Part shown: positions 1 through 9,710 of the stretch, one piece after another
Layout of the letters: each line of letters starts with the position of its first letter
How positions within the stretch are numbered: the first letter of the stretch is position 1
Source of the DNA: Gammaproteobacteria bacterium
GTDB lineage: Bacteria; Pseudomonadota; Gammaproteobacteria; JABCZS01
DNA: 64,000 nucleotides
Direction: 5' to 3'
Assembly: GCA_013289605.1 (NCBI GenBank)
Contig: JABCZS010000009.1
Location: forward strand, 1-64,000
The notes under the pieces: model-generated
The model's input: only the letters and a program-made list of their open reading frames with translations
Databases searched by the model: none
Told to the model about the DNA's origin: nothing
Program-made: the position numbers and the translations under genes

Positions 1-50
1 AATCACTTACAAAATTTAAACAGCGAGTGAGGATGTAATAGCGGAGATCC

Positions 51-102
51 AAAAATCCCCCCGTCCGAAACGGCCGACCCCCTTTACAAAGGGGGTAAGC
101 AA
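51..102. repeat. Single arm of the CCCCCTTTGTAAAGGGGG repeat family, downstream of pnp
   Basis: The stretch carries a run of C residues, a short GC-rich palindrome around CCGAAACGG and the 18-bp palindrome built on CCCCCTTTACAAAGGGGG. This is the same arm found at both ends of the full elements at 32149, 32368 and 49748. A second, degenerate arm remnant follows at about 128-147. It lies just past the pnp stop codon, so the hairpin may also end or stabilise the pnp transcript. Nothing else is recognised in positions 1-187. Confidence 0.7.
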
Positions 103-187
103 GTCCATCCCATCGGTCGAAGCGTTCGGCCCCCTTTACAAAGAGAGCCCGACTCTTACTGTTACAAAAGGGGCCAGACAAAGAGAT

Positions 188-2266
188 CTAAGCTTCAGTC
201 AATGCCTTAATACTCAAACGCACGCGACCTTGGCGATCGATTTCGAGGACTTTAACTCTGACTTTCTGGCCTTCTTTCAAGACATCTTGGACGTTTTGCA
301 CGCGTTCATGGCTGATTTCAGACACATGGACTAAACCATCACGGCCGGGTAAGAAGTTTACAAACGCACCAAACTCGACAATTTTAACCACGGTGCCATC
401 ATATTCTGCGCCCACTTCCGCTTCTGCGGTCAGCATTTTGATGCGCTCGATAGCGGCTGCCGTGGCTTTAGCATCCACAGCGGCCACTTTAACCGTACCG
501 TCATCCGCGATATCGATACTGGTTCCGGTTTCTTCAGTTAACGCACGAATAGTCACACCACCCTTACCAATTAAATCACGGATTTTATCCGGATGAATTT
601 TAATGGTCGTGATCCGTGGTGCGAATAATGACACATCAAGACGCGGTGTCGTCATGGTTTTTGCCATTTCACCTAGGATATGCATACGGGCATGTTTAGC
701 ATGCTCCAATGCGACCTGCATAATCTCACGATTAATGCCTTCAATTTTAATATCCATTTGCAAGGCCGTGACGCCTTCAGGAGTTCCAGCCACTTTAAAA
801 TCCATATCGCCTAAATGATCTTCATCACCCAAAATATCGGTGAGCACTTGATACGCATGCGGCTCTTTGATTAAGCCCATCGCTATCCCCGCCACAGGAG
901 ATTTAATCGGCACGCCTGCATCCATCATGGCAAGACTTGCCGCGCAAACACTCGCCATAGAACTTGAACCATTAGACTCGGTGATTTCAGAGACCACACG
1001 CATCACATAAGGAAATTGTTCCATGGTGGGCAACACGGCTTGTATGCCACGTCTAGCTAAACGGCCATGACCAATTTCACGACGTTTAGGCGCACCGACT
1101 TGACCACATTCCCCAACTGAATAAGGGGGGAAATTGTAATGGAACATAAAGGTATCCGATTGATCGCCCACTAGCGCATCAATACTTTGTGCATCACGTT
1201 CTGTGCCTAAGGTGGCCACAGCCAAGGCTTGAGTTTCGCCGCGTGTAAATAAAGAAGAACCGTGGGTACGAGGCAGTACCCCGACACGAGTACGGATAGG
1301 ACGCACTGTTTTATGATCCCGACCATCAATGCGCGGTTCACCGCGCAGAATTTTTCCGCGCACGAGATCACGCTCTACGGTATCAAATGCATCGATCACG
1401 ATACGCGCAGTAATACCTTGCTCGTCATTGACAAACTGAGTCACGACTTGCTGACGTGCTGCGGCTATCGCAGTGCGACGCTGCAATTTTTCCATAATTT
1501 GATAGGCGGCCATCAAAGCGGGCTCAGATTGTTGTTTGATTTGCGCAAACAAATTAGCATCAATCGCTTTAGGCTGCCAAACCCACCGCGTTTTGCCTGC
1601 TTCTTTAGCAAATTCAGCGATCGCTTTGATGGCGACTTGCATGTGCTCATGACCAAACATTACGGCATTCAGCATAATTTCTTCAGACAATTCTTTTGCT
1701 TCTGATTCCACCATCAGTACCGCATGTTCTGTCCCTGCGACCACTAAATCAAGTTTAGAGTCGACTAGTTCACTTAAACTTGGATTTAATAAATATTCGC
1801 CCTCTTTATAGCCGATGCGAGCCGCACCGAGTGGCCCATTAAACGGAATACCGGATATCGCCATCGCTGCAGAAGCACCCAATATTGCAGGAATATCGGT
1901 ATCGACTTCTGGATTGAAAGACATCACCGTGGCCACTACTTGCACTTCATTCATAAAGCCGTCTGGGAATAATGGGCGCAAAGGTCTATCAATTAAACGC
2001 GAGGTTAATGTTTCTTTCTCGGAAGGACGCGCTTCACGTCGGAAATAATTGCCAGGGACTCGACCCACAGCATAACTACGTTCCATATAGTTTACAGTTA
2101 AAGGAAAGAAATCAGCATCAGGTTTAGCGTGTTCCATCCCTACAACTGTGACCAGTAGGGTAGTGCCGTCTACATCGATCAGTACCGCACCTGTTGCTTG
2201 TCTTGCAATTTCTTGGGTTTGCAAGGTCACCGTATTTTTACCATATTGGAATACTATTTCTTTCAC
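188..2266 (-). CDS. pnp: Polyribonucleotide nucleotidyltransferase (PNPase)
   Basis: PNPase degrades RNA 3' to 5' by phosphorolysis and acts as a trimer, usually in the degradosome. The reading frame shows two RNase PH domains, with the phosphate-site segment [16 protein letters not shown] and the acidic [16 protein letters not shown] motif in the second. These are followed by a KH domain ([20 protein letters not shown]) and a C-terminal S1 domain ([20 protein letters not shown]). The longest frame opens with a TTG at 2287. I prefer the GTG at 2266 because TTAAGGA sits seven bases upstream of it and the protein then begins MKEIVFQYG, as in relatives; this gives 692 residues. It is the last gene of the rimP-nusA-infB-rbfA-truB-rpsO-pnp cluster, directly after rpsO, the standard arrangement. 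No truncation is seen. Confidence 0.97.
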   Translation of the reverse strand: MKEIVFQYGKNTVTLQTQEIARQATGAVLIDVDGTTLLVTVVGMEHAKPDADFFPLTVNYMERSYAVGRVPGNYFRREARPSEKETLTSRLIDRPLRPLFPDGFMNEVQVVATVMSFNPEVDTDIPAILGASAAMAISGIPFNGPLGAARIGYKEGEYLLNPSLSELVDSKLDLVVAGTEHAVLMVESEAKELSEEIMLNAVMFGHEHMQVAIKAIAEFAKEAGKTRWVWQPKAIDANLFAQIKQQSEPALMAAYQIMEKLQRRTAIAAARQQVVTQFVNDEQGITARIVIDAFDTVERDLVRGKILRGEPRIDGRDHKTVRPIRTRVGVLPRTHGSSLFTRGETQALAVATLGTERDAQSIDALVGDQSDTFMFHYNFPPYSVGECGQVGAPKRREIGHGRLARRGIQAVLPTMEQFPYVMRVVSEITESNGSSSMASVCAASLAMMDAGVPIKSPVAGIAMGLIKEPHAYQVLTDILGDEDHLGDMDFKVAGTPEGVTALQMDIKIEGINREIMQVALEHAKHARMHILGEMAKTMTTPRLDVSLFAPRITTIKIHPDKIRDLIGKGGVTIRALTEETGTSIDIADDGTVKVAAVDAKATAAAIERIKMLTAEAEVGAEYDGTVVKIVEFGAFVNFLPGRDGLVHVSEISHERVQNVQDVLKEGQKVRVKVLEIDRQGRVRLSIKALTEA

Positions 2267-2298
2267 GCACGTATCCTTAATTTTCAAATCAATTATAA

Positions 2299-2568
2299 TT
2301 AACCCCGGATCCCTAAGCTTTCAATCAATGCCGCATAACGCTCATAAGCTGTGCGTTTTAGATATTTTAAAAGTAATTTGCGTTGGCTTACTAATTTTAA
2401 TAATCCATGGCGTGAATGTTTATCTTGACGCTTGAGTTTCAGGTGATCCGTTAAGCGTGTGATGCGCGCTGAAAGCAACGCCACTTGCACTTCTGTGGAC
2501 CCCGTATCATTTTTACCGCGTTGGTAACGACCCACTATTTCTGCTACTTGTACTGCTGTTAAAGACAT
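2299..2568 (-). CDS. rpsO: 30S ribosomal protein S15
   Basis: The 89-residue product is the normal length for S15, a primary 16S rRNA-binding protein of the small-subunit platform. The family signature is visible: [41 protein letters not shown] and the C-terminal [14 protein letters not shown] strong Shine-Dalgarno sequence, AAGGAGG, lies seven bases before the ATG. The gene sits between truB and pnp in the usual order. In E. coli S15 represses its own translation through its leader; the 63-base truB-rpsO gap is long enough for such a structure, but I cannot identify one. Confidence 0.98.
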   Translation of the reverse strand: MSLTAVQVAEIVGRYQRGKNDTGSTEVQVALLSARITRLTDHLKLKRQDKHSRHGLLKLVSQRKLLLKYLKRTAYERYAALIESLGIRG

Positions 2569-2631
2569 TTTTAATCCTCCTTACAAAACAACTGTGTATT
2601 CTATCATCAAATCTAAGGCTAATCTACAGCC

Positions 2632-3585
2632 CTAGGCGACCAACCCTTTGGGACGCAATAGCCGACTTGGCGCGACCCGCCCATCTGGGAGCACTTCACC
2701 CATACCTAAAAACTGCCCATTATAATACAATTGCACCCATTTTTGTTGCGGTTGTGCCAAAGGCAACGCCACGGCCTGCCCTTGTTGTAAATAATGCACG
2801 GCGGTACGACTTAAATTCACCGCATCAAAACCCTGTAATGCAGTACTCAGACTCAGTAAATGAGTATCCATAGTATTGAAGGTCTCATCCACGGCTAAGG
2901 TTTCGAGTGCAGGCAAGGTCACCATCAGTTTGGTCTCAAGACGGGCCACTTCGATGCGGCGTAATTGACTGACATAAGCCCCACAACCCAATTTTTCGCC
3001 CAAATCTTCCACTAGCGTGCGGATATAAGTGCCTTTACTGCAGGTGACGCGCATCTGCACTGTATTATTTTCATACCCTAAAATTTCTAAATGTTCGATA
3101 GTGACTTGCCGGCTAGGTCTATCTATGGTGATCCCTTTGCGCGCCAATTTATATAACGCTTGACCGTCCACTTTTACCGCAGAATACATGGAGGGCACCT
3201 GCGAAATCAGACCGCGAAAACTTTCACAGGCGGCATCTAATTCTGAAATCGTGTAATCAGGCACTTCACACTGGGCTAACACCTCACCTTCGGCATCCCC
3301 GGTGGTGGTTTTAATTCCGAGTAGGGCACTGAACTCATAGGTTTTACTGGCTTCTAATAAAAATTGAGAAAATTTTGTAGTTTCGCCAAAGCATATGGGT
3401 AACATGCCACTTGCCAACGGATCTAAACTGCCGGTGTGTCCTGCTTTTTCCGCATTATAAAGTCGCTTTACTATTTGTAGCGCTTGATTAGAGCTCAGGC
3501 CCAAAGGTTTGTCTAATAATAAAATGCCATTTAATACACGTCTTGGTTTTCTTTGTGTAGGTAACATTGATGTGGCGTTCCTCAT
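2632..3585 (-). CDS. truB: tRNA pseudouridine(55) synthase
   Basis: TruB makes pseudouridine 55 in the T-loop of tRNAs and also helps tRNA folding. The catalytic motif GHTGSLDPLASGMLP is present, with the nucleophilic aspartate near residue 55. KPLGLSSNQALQ near the N-terminus and CSKGTYIRTLVEDLG around the middle are further family blocks. A C-terminal PUA-like region (about 240-317) ends GEVLPDGRVAPSRLL. At 317 residues it is of normal length. The first ATG (3585) has no obvious ribosome site; the ATG six codons later (3567) has a GAGG 12 bases upstream and is a possible alternative start. It is 17 bases downstream of rbfA in the same operon. Confidence 0.96.
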   Translation of the reverse strand: MRNATSMLPTQRKPRRVLNGILLLDKPLGLSSNQALQIVKRLYNAEKAGHTGSLDPLASGMLPICFGETTKFSQFLLEASKTYEFSALLGIKTTTGDAEGEVLAQCEVPDYTISELDAACESFRGLISQVPSMYSAVKVDGQALYKLARKGITIDRPSRQVTIEHLEILGYENNTVQMRVTCSKGTYIRTLVEDLGEKLGCGAYVSQLRRIEVARLETKLMVTLPALETLAVDETFNTMDTHLLSLSTALQGFDAVNLSRTAVHYLQQGQAVALPLAQPQQKWVQLYYNGQFLGMGEVLPDGRVAPSRLLRPKGLVA

Positions 3586-3602
3586 TGAATTAAAAAAAAT
3601 CT

Positions 3603-3980
3603 TTATGGGGCTTTATTCTCTATCTCAGATTTACTCAACAAATCCGAGATCCGCATCGCTTCCATTAATTTCGTATCATAATGAAAATGCAATTTAGGGG
3701 TGCGGCGTAAATCCACTTCTTGGGCTAAGCGGTAACGCAAATGTTTTTGGGCTTTATTCAGGAGTATCGTTAAGGTTTTGGCTTGATCCGGTGCATCAGG
3801 ATTAATTAAAGCCGTAAAATACACTTTGGCCTCGGATAAATCAGGGGTGACTTGTACTTGCGTAATATTGACTGAAGTAAAACGCGGATCAAACATCTGC
3901 TGTTGAATAATGACCGCAAGGTGGCGCGCCACAACTTTATTGATGCGATCAAGCCTACTAAATTCAGTGGATTTATGCAT
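3603..3980 (-). CDS. rbfA: 30S ribosome-binding factor A
   Basis: RbfA is a small KH-fold protein that binds the 30S subunit during late 16S rRNA maturation and supports cold growth. The frame has the typical FSRLDRINKVVARHLA start, the internal DPRFTSVNITQVQVTPDLSEAKVYFT block and the TPKLHFHYD segment. The longest frame begins at 4055, but its first 25 residues are translated from a hairpin-rich spacer and look non-coding. The ATG at 3980 gives 125 residues, the expected size, and the product then starts MHKSTEFSR. It lies between infB and truB as in most gammaproteobacteria. Confidence 0.95.
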   Translation of the reverse strand: MHKSTEFSRLDRINKVVARHLAVIIQQQMFDPRFTSVNITQVQVTPDLSEAKVYFTALINPDAPDQAKTLTILLNKAQKHLRYRLAQEVDLRRTPKLHFHYDTKLMEAMRISDLLSKSEIENKAP

Positions 3981-4016
3981 TATTAAAAAGCCAACCTCTT
4001 CATGGCAATGGGGACT

Positions 4017-4080
4017 TTTAAGGGGGAGAGGCGCAGCTCTTCCCCTTAAATTCAAGCGCGAATTTATTTCGCGCTTGAAT
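4017..4080 (-). terminator. Two adjacent hairpins in the infB-rbfA spacer
   Basis: Directly after the infB stop codon lies a perfect inverted repeat with 13-bp arms (ATTCAAGCGCGAA and its complement) and a five-base loop, at about 4048-4078. A second hairpin of about 11 bp, AAGGGG..AAGAG with its complement, follows at 4017-4046. Neither has a long T-run on the minus strand. Because the operon continues into rbfA, these look more like RNA processing, stabilising or partial-termination structures than a full terminator. The role is inferred; the inverted repeats are read directly. Confidence 0.55.
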
Positions 4081-4083
4081 CAA

Positions 4084-6522
4084 TTAAAGTTTCCGGGCTA
4101 CGCTCACTTTCTCGTATACTTCTATTTGATCGCCCGCTTTAATATCGTTGTAATTTTTAACGCCGATACCACATTCGGTACCATGGCGCACTTCGCTCAC
4201 ATCTTCTTTAAAGCGTCTGAGTGAATCGAGTTCACCTTCAAAAATCACCACATTGTTACGCAATACGCGTACCGGTAAATGACGTTTCACGGTGCCTTCA
4301 ATGACCATGCACCCTGCGACGGCGCCGTATTTAGTCACACGGAAGACATCACGCACTTGGGCCAAGCCCACAATTTGTTCTTTAATTTCTGGGCGTAATA
4401 AACCACTTAAGCCATTTCTCACTAAATCGATGACATCGTAAATGACGCTAAAGTAGTAAATTTCTGTGCCTTCATCTTCAGCGATGCGTCTTGCTTTGGC
4501 ATCGGCACGCACGTTAAAACCAATCAGCAGCGCACGGGATGCGACCGCTAAGGTCACGTCTGTTTCACTGATACCGCCTACGCCTTGACCCACGATCTTA
4601 ACTTTCACATCACCGGTGGATAATTTCATCAGCGCATCAGAAATCGCTTCGACGGATCCTTGCACATCTGCTTTTAAGACGATATTGAGTATAGGAATTT
4701 CTTCCCGACTCATTTGCGTGAAAATACCTTCTAGAGATACGGCTTTTTGTTTTGCGAATTTAACTTCTTTAAATTTACCTTGACGGAATAACGCCACTTC
4801 TTTGGCTTTGCGTTCATCAGACAGAATAATGAAATCATCGCCGGCACTCGGGGTGCCAGACAAACCTAAAATTTCTACTGGGGTGGAGGCCGTGGCAGTT
4901 TCTTTGAGCTTGCCGTTTTCATCAAACATGGCCCTGATCCGACCGTATTGCATGCCCACTAAAGCGATATCGCCTTTAGTGAGCGTACCTTGTTGCACTA
5001 ATAAATCGGCCACGACACCACGGCCTTTATCTAAGCGAGATTCTAACACCACACCTTTAGCGGGCGCGTCCTCGACAGCAGTCAGTTCTAGCACTTCGGC
5101 TTGAACTAAAATGGAATCCAGCAAACCATCAATCCCATCACCCCGTTTGGCAGACACATAAACAAAAATATTTTCTCCGCCCCATTCTTCAGGAATAATC
5201 CCGTAATTACCGAGCTCGGTACGGACTCTGTCGGGATCAGCTTGGGGTTTATCAATTTTATTCACGGCGACAATAATCGGCACATTGGCAGCACGCGCAT
5301 GTTGAATGGCTTCTATGGTTTGTGGCATCACGCCATCATCCGCCGCAACCACTAACACAACGATATCCGTGCAATTCGCACCGCGCGCCCGCATGGCGGT
5401 AAACGCGGCGTGTCCAGGGGTATCTAAAAAGGTAATGCGCCCTTTTTCAGTGCTGACACTGTAGGCACCGATATGTTGGGTGATCCCGCCTGCTTCGCCT
5501 GCGGTCACACGGGTACGTCGAATATAATCAAGCAACGAGGTCTTACCGTGATCCACGTGACCCATAATCGTCACTACCGGAGGACGGGGTGTGGCAATGC
5601 CCACGGCCATATTTTTAAAGCCTGCGGCCACTTCTAGCTCTAAGCCTTCCGCTTGAACCAAGACGGCTTTATGGCCCATTTCTTCCACCACGATAGCGGC
5701 AGTATCTTGATCGATCACTTGGTTAATGGTGACCATCGCGCCCATGCCCATCATGGTTTTAATCACTTCCGTTGCTTTCACTGACATTCTTTGCGCTAAC
5801 TCTGCAACAGAAATCGTTTCAGGAATTTTGACTTCATGCACCATAGGCGCAGTCGGTTTTGCAAAACCATGTTGTTCCACCACCGCGTGTGAACGAGGTT
5901 TGTCTACCCGTTTTCTTTTACGGCGACGCGGTGCAGAATCGCCTTCTCTAAATTCTCTGTCTTCATCCATATAAGTAGGACGACCGCCGCCACCCCCGCG
6001 TTTTTTACCGTCGTCTTTGCCGCGTTCGGCATGAGCCGGTTTGGGCTTAGGTTTGGGTGCTTCTTCAGTCAATGCTTTAGCCAGCACTTCTTCTGTTGCA
6101 CGCGCAGCTTCGGCCGGTGATAAAGCTGGAGCAGTGGCTTGAATTTCTTGTGGTGGCTCTACTGTCTCAATGGGCGCACTGATTTCTTCAATGTGCTCCA
6201 CTTCTTCTACAATGCCAGGGACTTCTTGAGCCTTAGGCACATAGGTGCGTTTTTTCCGTACTTCTACACTAATGGTTTTTGAGCCGACTTTAACCGCTTC
6301 CACCCGTTTACGCTTTAAGGTTATTTTTTGACCTAATGTTTGTTTATTGCGAAATTCTAGGAATTGTTGAATTTGCTTTTTGCTTAGGGTTTGCGTGTTG
6401 GGATCAATATCAGCGAGCGCCAGATCCCGGGGTAAGACTTGTGCAAGTTGCAATTGTTCAAGCAAGGTCTGCACCGGGATCTGCCGCTCATCGGCAAATT
6501 GCTTTAAGCTAATATCTGTCAT
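4084..6522 (-). CDS. infB: Translation initiation factor IF-2
   Basis: IF-2 is the GTPase that places initiator tRNA on the 30S subunit and promotes subunit joining. The 812-residue frame has the full bacterial layout: an N-terminal IF2_N helical domain (about 1-55), and a long charged linker (about 60-215) with glycine- and KPKPKP-rich stretches. A second IF2_N domain covers about 230-285, followed by the G domain with GHVDHGKT (321-328), DTPG (367-370) and NKID (421-424). Domains II to IV follow. The gene starts 8 bases after nusA ends and is followed by two hairpins before rbfA. Nothing is missing. Confidence 0.98.
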   Translation of the reverse strand: MTDISLKQFADERQIPVQTLLEQLQLAQVLPRDLALADIDPNTQTLSKKQIQQFLEFRNKQTLGQKITLKRKRVEAVKVGSKTISVEVRKKRTYVPKAQEVPGIVEEVEHIEEISAPIETVEPPQEIQATAPALSPAEAARATEEVLAKALTEEAPKPKPKPAHAERGKDDGKKRGGGGGRPTYMDEDREFREGDSAPRRRKRKRVDKPRSHAVVEQHGFAKPTAPMVHEVKIPETISVAELAQRMSVKATEVIKTMMGMGAMVTINQVIDQDTAAIVVEEMGHKAVLVQAEGLELEVAAGFKNMAVGIATPRPPVVTIMGHVDHGKTSLLDYIRRTRVTAGEAGGITQHIGAYSVSTEKGRITFLDTPGHAAFTAMRARGANCTDIVVLVVAADDGVMPQTIEAIQHARAANVPIIVAVNKIDKPQADPDRVRTELGNYGIIPEEWGGENIFVYVSAKRGDGIDGLLDSILVQAEVLELTAVEDAPAKGVVLESRLDKGRGVVADLLVQQGTLTKGDIALVGMQYGRIRAMFDENGKLKETATASTPVEILGLSGTPSAGDDFIILSDERKAKEVALFRQGKFKEVKFAKQKAVSLEGIFTQMSREEIPILNIVLKADVQGSVEAISDALMKLSTGDVKVKIVGQGVGGISETDVTLAVASRALLIGFNVRADAKARRIAEDEGTEIYYFSVIYDVIDLVRNGLSGLLRPEIKEQIVGLAQVRDVFRVTKYGAVAGCMVIEGTVKRHLPVRVLRNNVVIFEGELDSLRRFKEDVSEVRHGTECGIGVKNYNDIKAGDQIEVYEKVSVARKL

Positions 6523-6530
6523 AAGGTAGT

Positions 6531-8036
6531 CTATGCCTCTTCATCAAACCAGTGTTTACGTGCGGCCATAATCAAATCCGCCGCAGCTTCTTGACTCATG
6601 GGCACAATTTCTAATAAATCATCGGTGGCTAATTCTGCTAAGTCATCGCGTGTTCTCACGCCATGACTTGCTAAGTTTGCCGCCAATTCATCGGTCATTC
6701 CGGGTAATTCTAATAAATCAACGGCAGGCGCTAATGCTAATTCTTCATCTGCTAACGCGGCTGACAGTAAAACATCTTTAGCACGTGCGCGTAGGGCTTC
6801 AACGATATCGGCATCAAACCCTTCTATGCTCAGCATTTCTTGGATCGGAACGTAAGCGATTTCTTCTATCGATGAGAAACCTTCTTCCACTAATACTGCA
6901 GCTAAATCTTCATCCACTTGCAGGCTTTCTTGGAATAACTGCACTAAGCGCTCGGTTTCTTCCGCACCTTTTTCTGACGCTTGTTTTTCACTCATCACAT
7001 TGAGTTCCCAACCGGTTAATTCACTCGCTAGTCTTACGTTTTGGCCGCCGCGGCCTATGGCTTGTGAGAGTTGTTCTTCACGTACCGCAATATCCATGGT
7101 ATGCGCATCTTCATCCATCACGATGGACACCACTTCCGCGGGCGCCATGGCATTGATCACAAATTGTACAGGACTGTCATCCCAGACCACGATGTCGATA
7201 CGCTCGCCGCCTAATTCACTGGACACGGCTTGCACCCGCGCACCCCGCATGCCGACACACGCGCCCACGGGATCAATACGGCCATCATTAGTTTTAACAG
7301 CAATTTTCGCCCGCACACCCGGATCGCGGGCCACGCTTTTAATTTCGATGAGTTCTTCGCCAATTTCTGGCACTTCAATTTTAAATAATTCTCGCAACAT
7401 ATTAGGATGAATGCGGCTGGCAAATAATTGTGGGCCACGCAGCTGGGGACTGGCTTCAAAGAGATACGCTCGGACACGATCACCCAAACGCACGGCTTCA
7501 CGCGGCAACATTTCACTGCGCGTGAGCAACACTTCGATATTCTGACCGATATCCAGAATGACATGATCCCGTGTGACCCGTTTAGCCACACCCGTAATCA
7601 ATTCTCCGACTCGACTCTTATAAGATTCCAATATTTTGGCGCGCTCGGCTTCACGTACTTTTTGGACGATCACTTGTTTCGCGGTTTGTGCGGCAATCCG
7701 ACCAAAAGCCACGGATTCCATAGGCTCTTCGATAATATCGCCTAATTGCGCATCAGGTTGCTTTTCTTGGGCTTGGGCCAGGGTCAGTTCACGATCGGGG
7801 TGTTCAACCCCGTCTTCAAATTCATCACTATTTTCTTCTACCACGGTCCAGCGACGAAAAGTGCTGTAGTCACCGGTTTTAGTATCAATTGATACCCGAA
7901 CATCAATATCCCCGCTGCCATGTTTTTTGCGAGTGGCCATCGCAAGCGCGGCTTCAATGGCTTGATAAATGATTTCCTTAGGCACATCCTTTTCATGGGA
8001 TACGGATTCTGCTACTAGAAGAATTTCTTTGTTCAT
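6531..8036 (-). CDS. nusA: Transcription termination/antitermination protein NusA
   Basis: NusA binds RNA polymerase and nascent RNA and modulates pausing, termination and antitermination. The 501 residues show an N-terminal RNAP-binding domain (about 1-125), then an S1 domain ([22 protein letters not shown]). Two KH domains follow, with the block [20 protein letters not shown] and later [18 protein letters not shown]. Two acidic helix-hairpin repeats form the C-terminus (about 360-495), as in gammaproteobacterial NusA. GAAGG lies just before the ATG. Seven bases separate it from rimP upstream. Confidence 0.97.
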   Translation of the reverse strand: MNKEILLVAESVSHEKDVPKEIIYQAIEAALAMATRKKHGSGDIDVRVSIDTKTGDYSTFRRWTVVEENSDEFEDGVEHPDRELTLAQAQEKQPDAQLGDIIEEPMESVAFGRIAAQTAKQVIVQKVREAERAKILESYKSRVGELITGVAKRVTRDHVILDIGQNIEVLLTRSEMLPREAVRLGDRVRAYLFEASPQLRGPQLFASRIHPNMLRELFKIEVPEIGEELIEIKSVARDPGVRAKIAVKTNDGRIDPVGACVGMRGARVQAVSSELGGERIDIVVWDDSPVQFVINAMAPAEVVSIVMDEDAHTMDIAVREEQLSQAIGRGGQNVRLASELTGWELNVMSEKQASEKGAEETERLVQLFQESLQVDEDLAAVLVEEGFSSIEEIAYVPIQEMLSIEGFDADIVEALRARAKDVLLSAALADEELALAPAVDLLELPGMTDELAANLASHGVRTRDDLAELATDDLLEIVPMSQEAAADLIMAARKHWFDEEA

Positions 8037-8043
8037 TGCCTTC

Positions 8044-8544
8044 TCACTTTTTTTTCTCTGCTGTTAAGTACTTGCGTAAATCAGCAACTACCGTGGCCTT
8101 AATTACTTGATCCCAGGGACATGTGATGCTCACTTCTTCTGCTGTATCGGTATCTTGAACCGTAAGCAATAGATTTTCATCCTGTATCGCCGTCAACACA
8201 CCTTTATAGCGTTGTCGGCCCAAAATAGTCTGCCTTAATTTCACTGCAATCACCTGGCCAATATAGGGTAGACATTGTGCCAAGGTAAACAAACGCCGAT
8301 TCAACCCAGGAGAAGAGACCTCAAAGTGGAAGAGCTCCGTATCCATCCCTGCTAAACGTAAGCTGTCCAGCACATGATGGCCGACTGCTCCTAACTGTAG
8401 TGCACTAATTCCGCCACCTGGAATATCCGCAAAAATGCGTAATAAAGGGCGGCGAGGTCCGGAAGCCATTTCTATACCGACAAGCTCAAAGCCGTGCTGT
8501 GCCAGTGCCGGCTGCAAAATCGCTTGTATTTCATCGGCTTGCAT
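8044..8544 (-). CDS. rimP: Ribosome maturation factor RimP
   Basis: RimP is needed for 30S subunit maturation. The frame has the RimP signature: [13 protein letters not shown] near the start, [15 protein letters not shown], the [15 protein letters not shown] block and a C-terminal SH3-like region. The open frame runs upstream to 8607, but that part is the terminator-like spacer. The ATG at 8544 gives 166 residues beginning [14 protein letters not shown], a typical length and start. It is the first protein gene after the initiator tRNA, matching the metY-rimP-nusA-infB order of E. coli. Confidence 0.94.
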   Translation of the reverse strand: MQADEIQAILQPALAQHGFELVGIEMASGPRRPLLRIFADIPGGGISALQLGAVGHHVLDSLRLAGMDTELFHFEVSSPGLNRRLFTLAQCLPYIGQVIAVKLRQTILGRQRYKGVLTAIQDENLLLTVQDTDTAEEVSITCPWDQVIKATVVADLRKYLTAEKKK

Positions 8545-8560
8545 AATTTTCACTTTTGCA

Positions 8561-8586
8561 TAAAAAACGGGCTTAAAGCCCGTCCT
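8561..8586 (-). terminator. Hairpin with T-run between tRNA-fMet and rimP
   Basis: On the minus strand ACGGGCTTTAAGCCCGT forms a stem and is followed by six T residues, the form of an intrinsic terminator. It lies only 17 bases upstream of the rimP start. As no other promoter is obvious, part of the transcription from the tRNA promoter must read through it. This may set the ratio of tRNA to rimP-nusA-infB mRNA, as described for the E. coli metY operon. Confidence 0.7.
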
Positions 8587-8598
8587 TTGTGATCTGCT

Positions 8599-8630
8599 AT
8601 AAAACATAAAGGGCCTTCCTGGGCCCTTCT
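8599..8630 (-). terminator. First hairpin downstream of tRNA-fMet
   Basis: AAGGGCC and GGCCCTT form a 7-bp stem with a six-base loop at 8609-8628. On the minus strand it is followed by TTTATGTTTTAT. It is the first of two hairpins between the tRNA and rimP and is a candidate tRNA terminator or 3' processing signal. Confidence 0.55.
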
Positions 8631-8669
8631 ATTACTACCGGACTTGTAAGTCCTAATTCTACTTAAATC

Positions 8670-8746
<77 letters not shown>

Positions 8747-8758
8747 ATGCGAATAGGC

Positions 8759-8787
8759 ATTGTACAAAAAATAAACCTTAATTGCAA
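8759..8787 (-). promoter_or_regulatory. Sigma70-type promoter of the tRNA-fMet-rimP-nusA-infB operon
   Basis: On the minus strand TTGCAA (8782-8787) and TACAAT (8759-8764) are separated by exactly 17 bases and end 12 bases before the tRNA 5' end. This is close to the sigma70 consensus and correctly placed to start transcription at or just before the tRNA. Confidence 0.75.
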
Positions 8788-8857
8788 ATGATTAGTGTAT
8801 TCATTTTACTAGCATAGTTGTGAGGGTATGGAATTTATTAGGATCTTATTATTTTAC

Positions 8858-8956
8858 AGGACTTACGAAAAATGCGGCTGTTAGAGTGTTTTTTGGCGAT
8901 TTTGCGACAGCCATGAGCAAAAAAACATCCTAACAGCCGCATTTTTCGTAAGTTCT
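8858..8956. repeat. Long inverted-repeat hairpin element, copy 1
   Basis: Two arms of about 37-40 bp, starting AGGACTTACGAAAAATGCGG and ending with the near-complement, flank a 22-base centre, GGCGATTTTGCGACAGCCATGA. The arm tips match the element at 48938 (AGGACTTACG then AAAA). The centre matches the element at 10701, whose arms are unrelated. It lies 17 bases past the vapC stop codon and could act as its terminator. The rest of 8790-8973 shows no gene. Confidence 0.8.
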
Positions 8957-8973
8957 ATTTTATTTATTAATAG

Positions 8974-9396
8974 TTAAATCTCAATAATCTGCAAATAGTT
9001 CCCCCGTGCATACTTTAGGATTTTCGTATCGCGTGTTGCAAGTTTAAGCTCATATAAACGTGCTGCGGCCATAATCATTCTATCCGCAGGATCGCCCTGG
9101 CTTTCACCGGGTAAAGCGATGCTTTCAATGGCAACTTCGGGACTTATTTCGACTACCCGTAGACTTAATATTTTGATGACTTTTTTAAACCAAGGAAGTA
9201 CGGGCTCATTTAATATGATGCGCTGCCTTTGAACCAACATGGCTACTTCCCAAAAAGAAATAGCACAAAGATAAAGTGTCCGCTCTTTTATTGCAGATTC
9301 AATCGCCTGCAAACCTGCCGCATTGAGTTTTTCTCGCCCTTCAACAAACCAAATTAACGCATGGGTATCCAATAATAAACCGCTTTCATTCTTCAT
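8974..9396 (-). CDS. PIN-domain toxin, VapC family
   Basis: PIN-domain toxins of VapBC systems are Mg-dependent RNases. The product has the acidic residues of the fold: DTHALIWF near the N-terminus, FWEVAML, then DPADRMIMAAA and ATRDTKIL. The frame is open from 9450, but the ATG at 9396 gives a 140-residue protein beginning MKNESGLLLDTHALIW, the usual form. This start overlaps the end of the antitoxin gene by 11 bases, which suggests coupled translation. The subfamily that carries DTHALIWF is commonly paired with Phd/YefM-like antitoxins, as here. The RNA target cannot be told from sequence. Confidence 0.85.
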   Translation of the reverse strand: MKNESGLLLDTHALIWFVEGREKLNAAGLQAIESAIKERTLYLCAISFWEVAMLVQRQRIILNEPVLPWFKKVIKILSLRVVEISPEVAIESIALPGESQGDPADRMIMAAARLYELKLATRDTKILKYARGNYLQIIEI

Positions 9397-9646
9397 TTGA
9401 TGCTGCATTCCATGGCTCATCAATAGGCGCAATAATATCACCTTGCACACGGATAGTACTACTTAAGCAACCGTAATATTGTTTCCTGGAATGATTATCT
9501 TCTGAATAAGGAATTAACTTAGCAAAGGGAACGCCATGCTTAGTGATCACAAAAGGTTCGCCCGTATCATGAACCTTATCGATGACGCTCAAACACTTAG
9601 CTTTAAACTCGCCAGCAGCGATGATATGCTCGGGGAAAATGTCCAT
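9386..9646 (-). CDS. Phd/YefM-type antitoxin partner of the PIN toxin
   Basis: The 86-residue protein begins with the Phd/YefM pattern, GEFKAKCLSVIDKVHDTGEPFVITKHGVPFAKLIPY, the N-terminal DNA-binding domain that also dimerises. The remaining 35 residues, ending IDEPWNAASNEE, are the likely toxin-binding tail. Such antitoxins neutralise the toxin and repress their own operon. Direct repeats overlapping the promoter just upstream fit autoregulation. The toxin gene follows with an 11-base overlap. Confidence 0.85.
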   Translation of the reverse strand: MDIFPEHIIAAGEFKAKCLSVIDKVHDTGEPFVITKHGVPFAKLIPYSEDNHSRKQYYGCLSSTIRVQGDIIAPIDEPWNAASNEE

Positions 9647-9657
9647 AAAATTTAACC

Positions 9658-9707
9658 ATGGTCATAATATATGGTCATATTATAGCTTGGCAGCTTTACA
9701 TAGTCAA
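9658..9707 (-). promoter_or_regulatory. Promoter and direct-repeat operator of the toxin-antitoxin operon
   Basis: On the minus strand TTGACT (9702-9707) and TATAAT (9679-9684) are 17 bases apart, an almost perfect sigma70 promoter. Immediately downstream the nonamer TATGACCAT occurs twice (plus-strand positions 9671-9679 and 9658-9666), 13 bp apart, covering the expected start site. That spacing suits two antitoxin dimers bound side by side. The promoter begins four bases past the end of the upstream oxyR-like gene. Confidence 0.75.
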
Positions 9708-9710
9708 CCT

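Noticed and set aside
1262-1705. 147-codon frame on the plus strand opposite pnp
   Set aside because: It lies wholly inside a well-supported gene and has no family features or ribosome site. The same holds for the frames opposite infB, nusA, nuo genes and carB.
7211-7591. 126-codon frame inside nusA on the same strand
   Set aside because: It is a frame-shifted reading of the NusA coding sequence; the NusA frame is intact with all domains.
8858-8956. Long hairpin as a small regulatory RNA gene
   Set aside because: No promoter is visible and copies with other arms occur elsewhere, so a repeat element is the simpler reading. A function in RNA remains possible.
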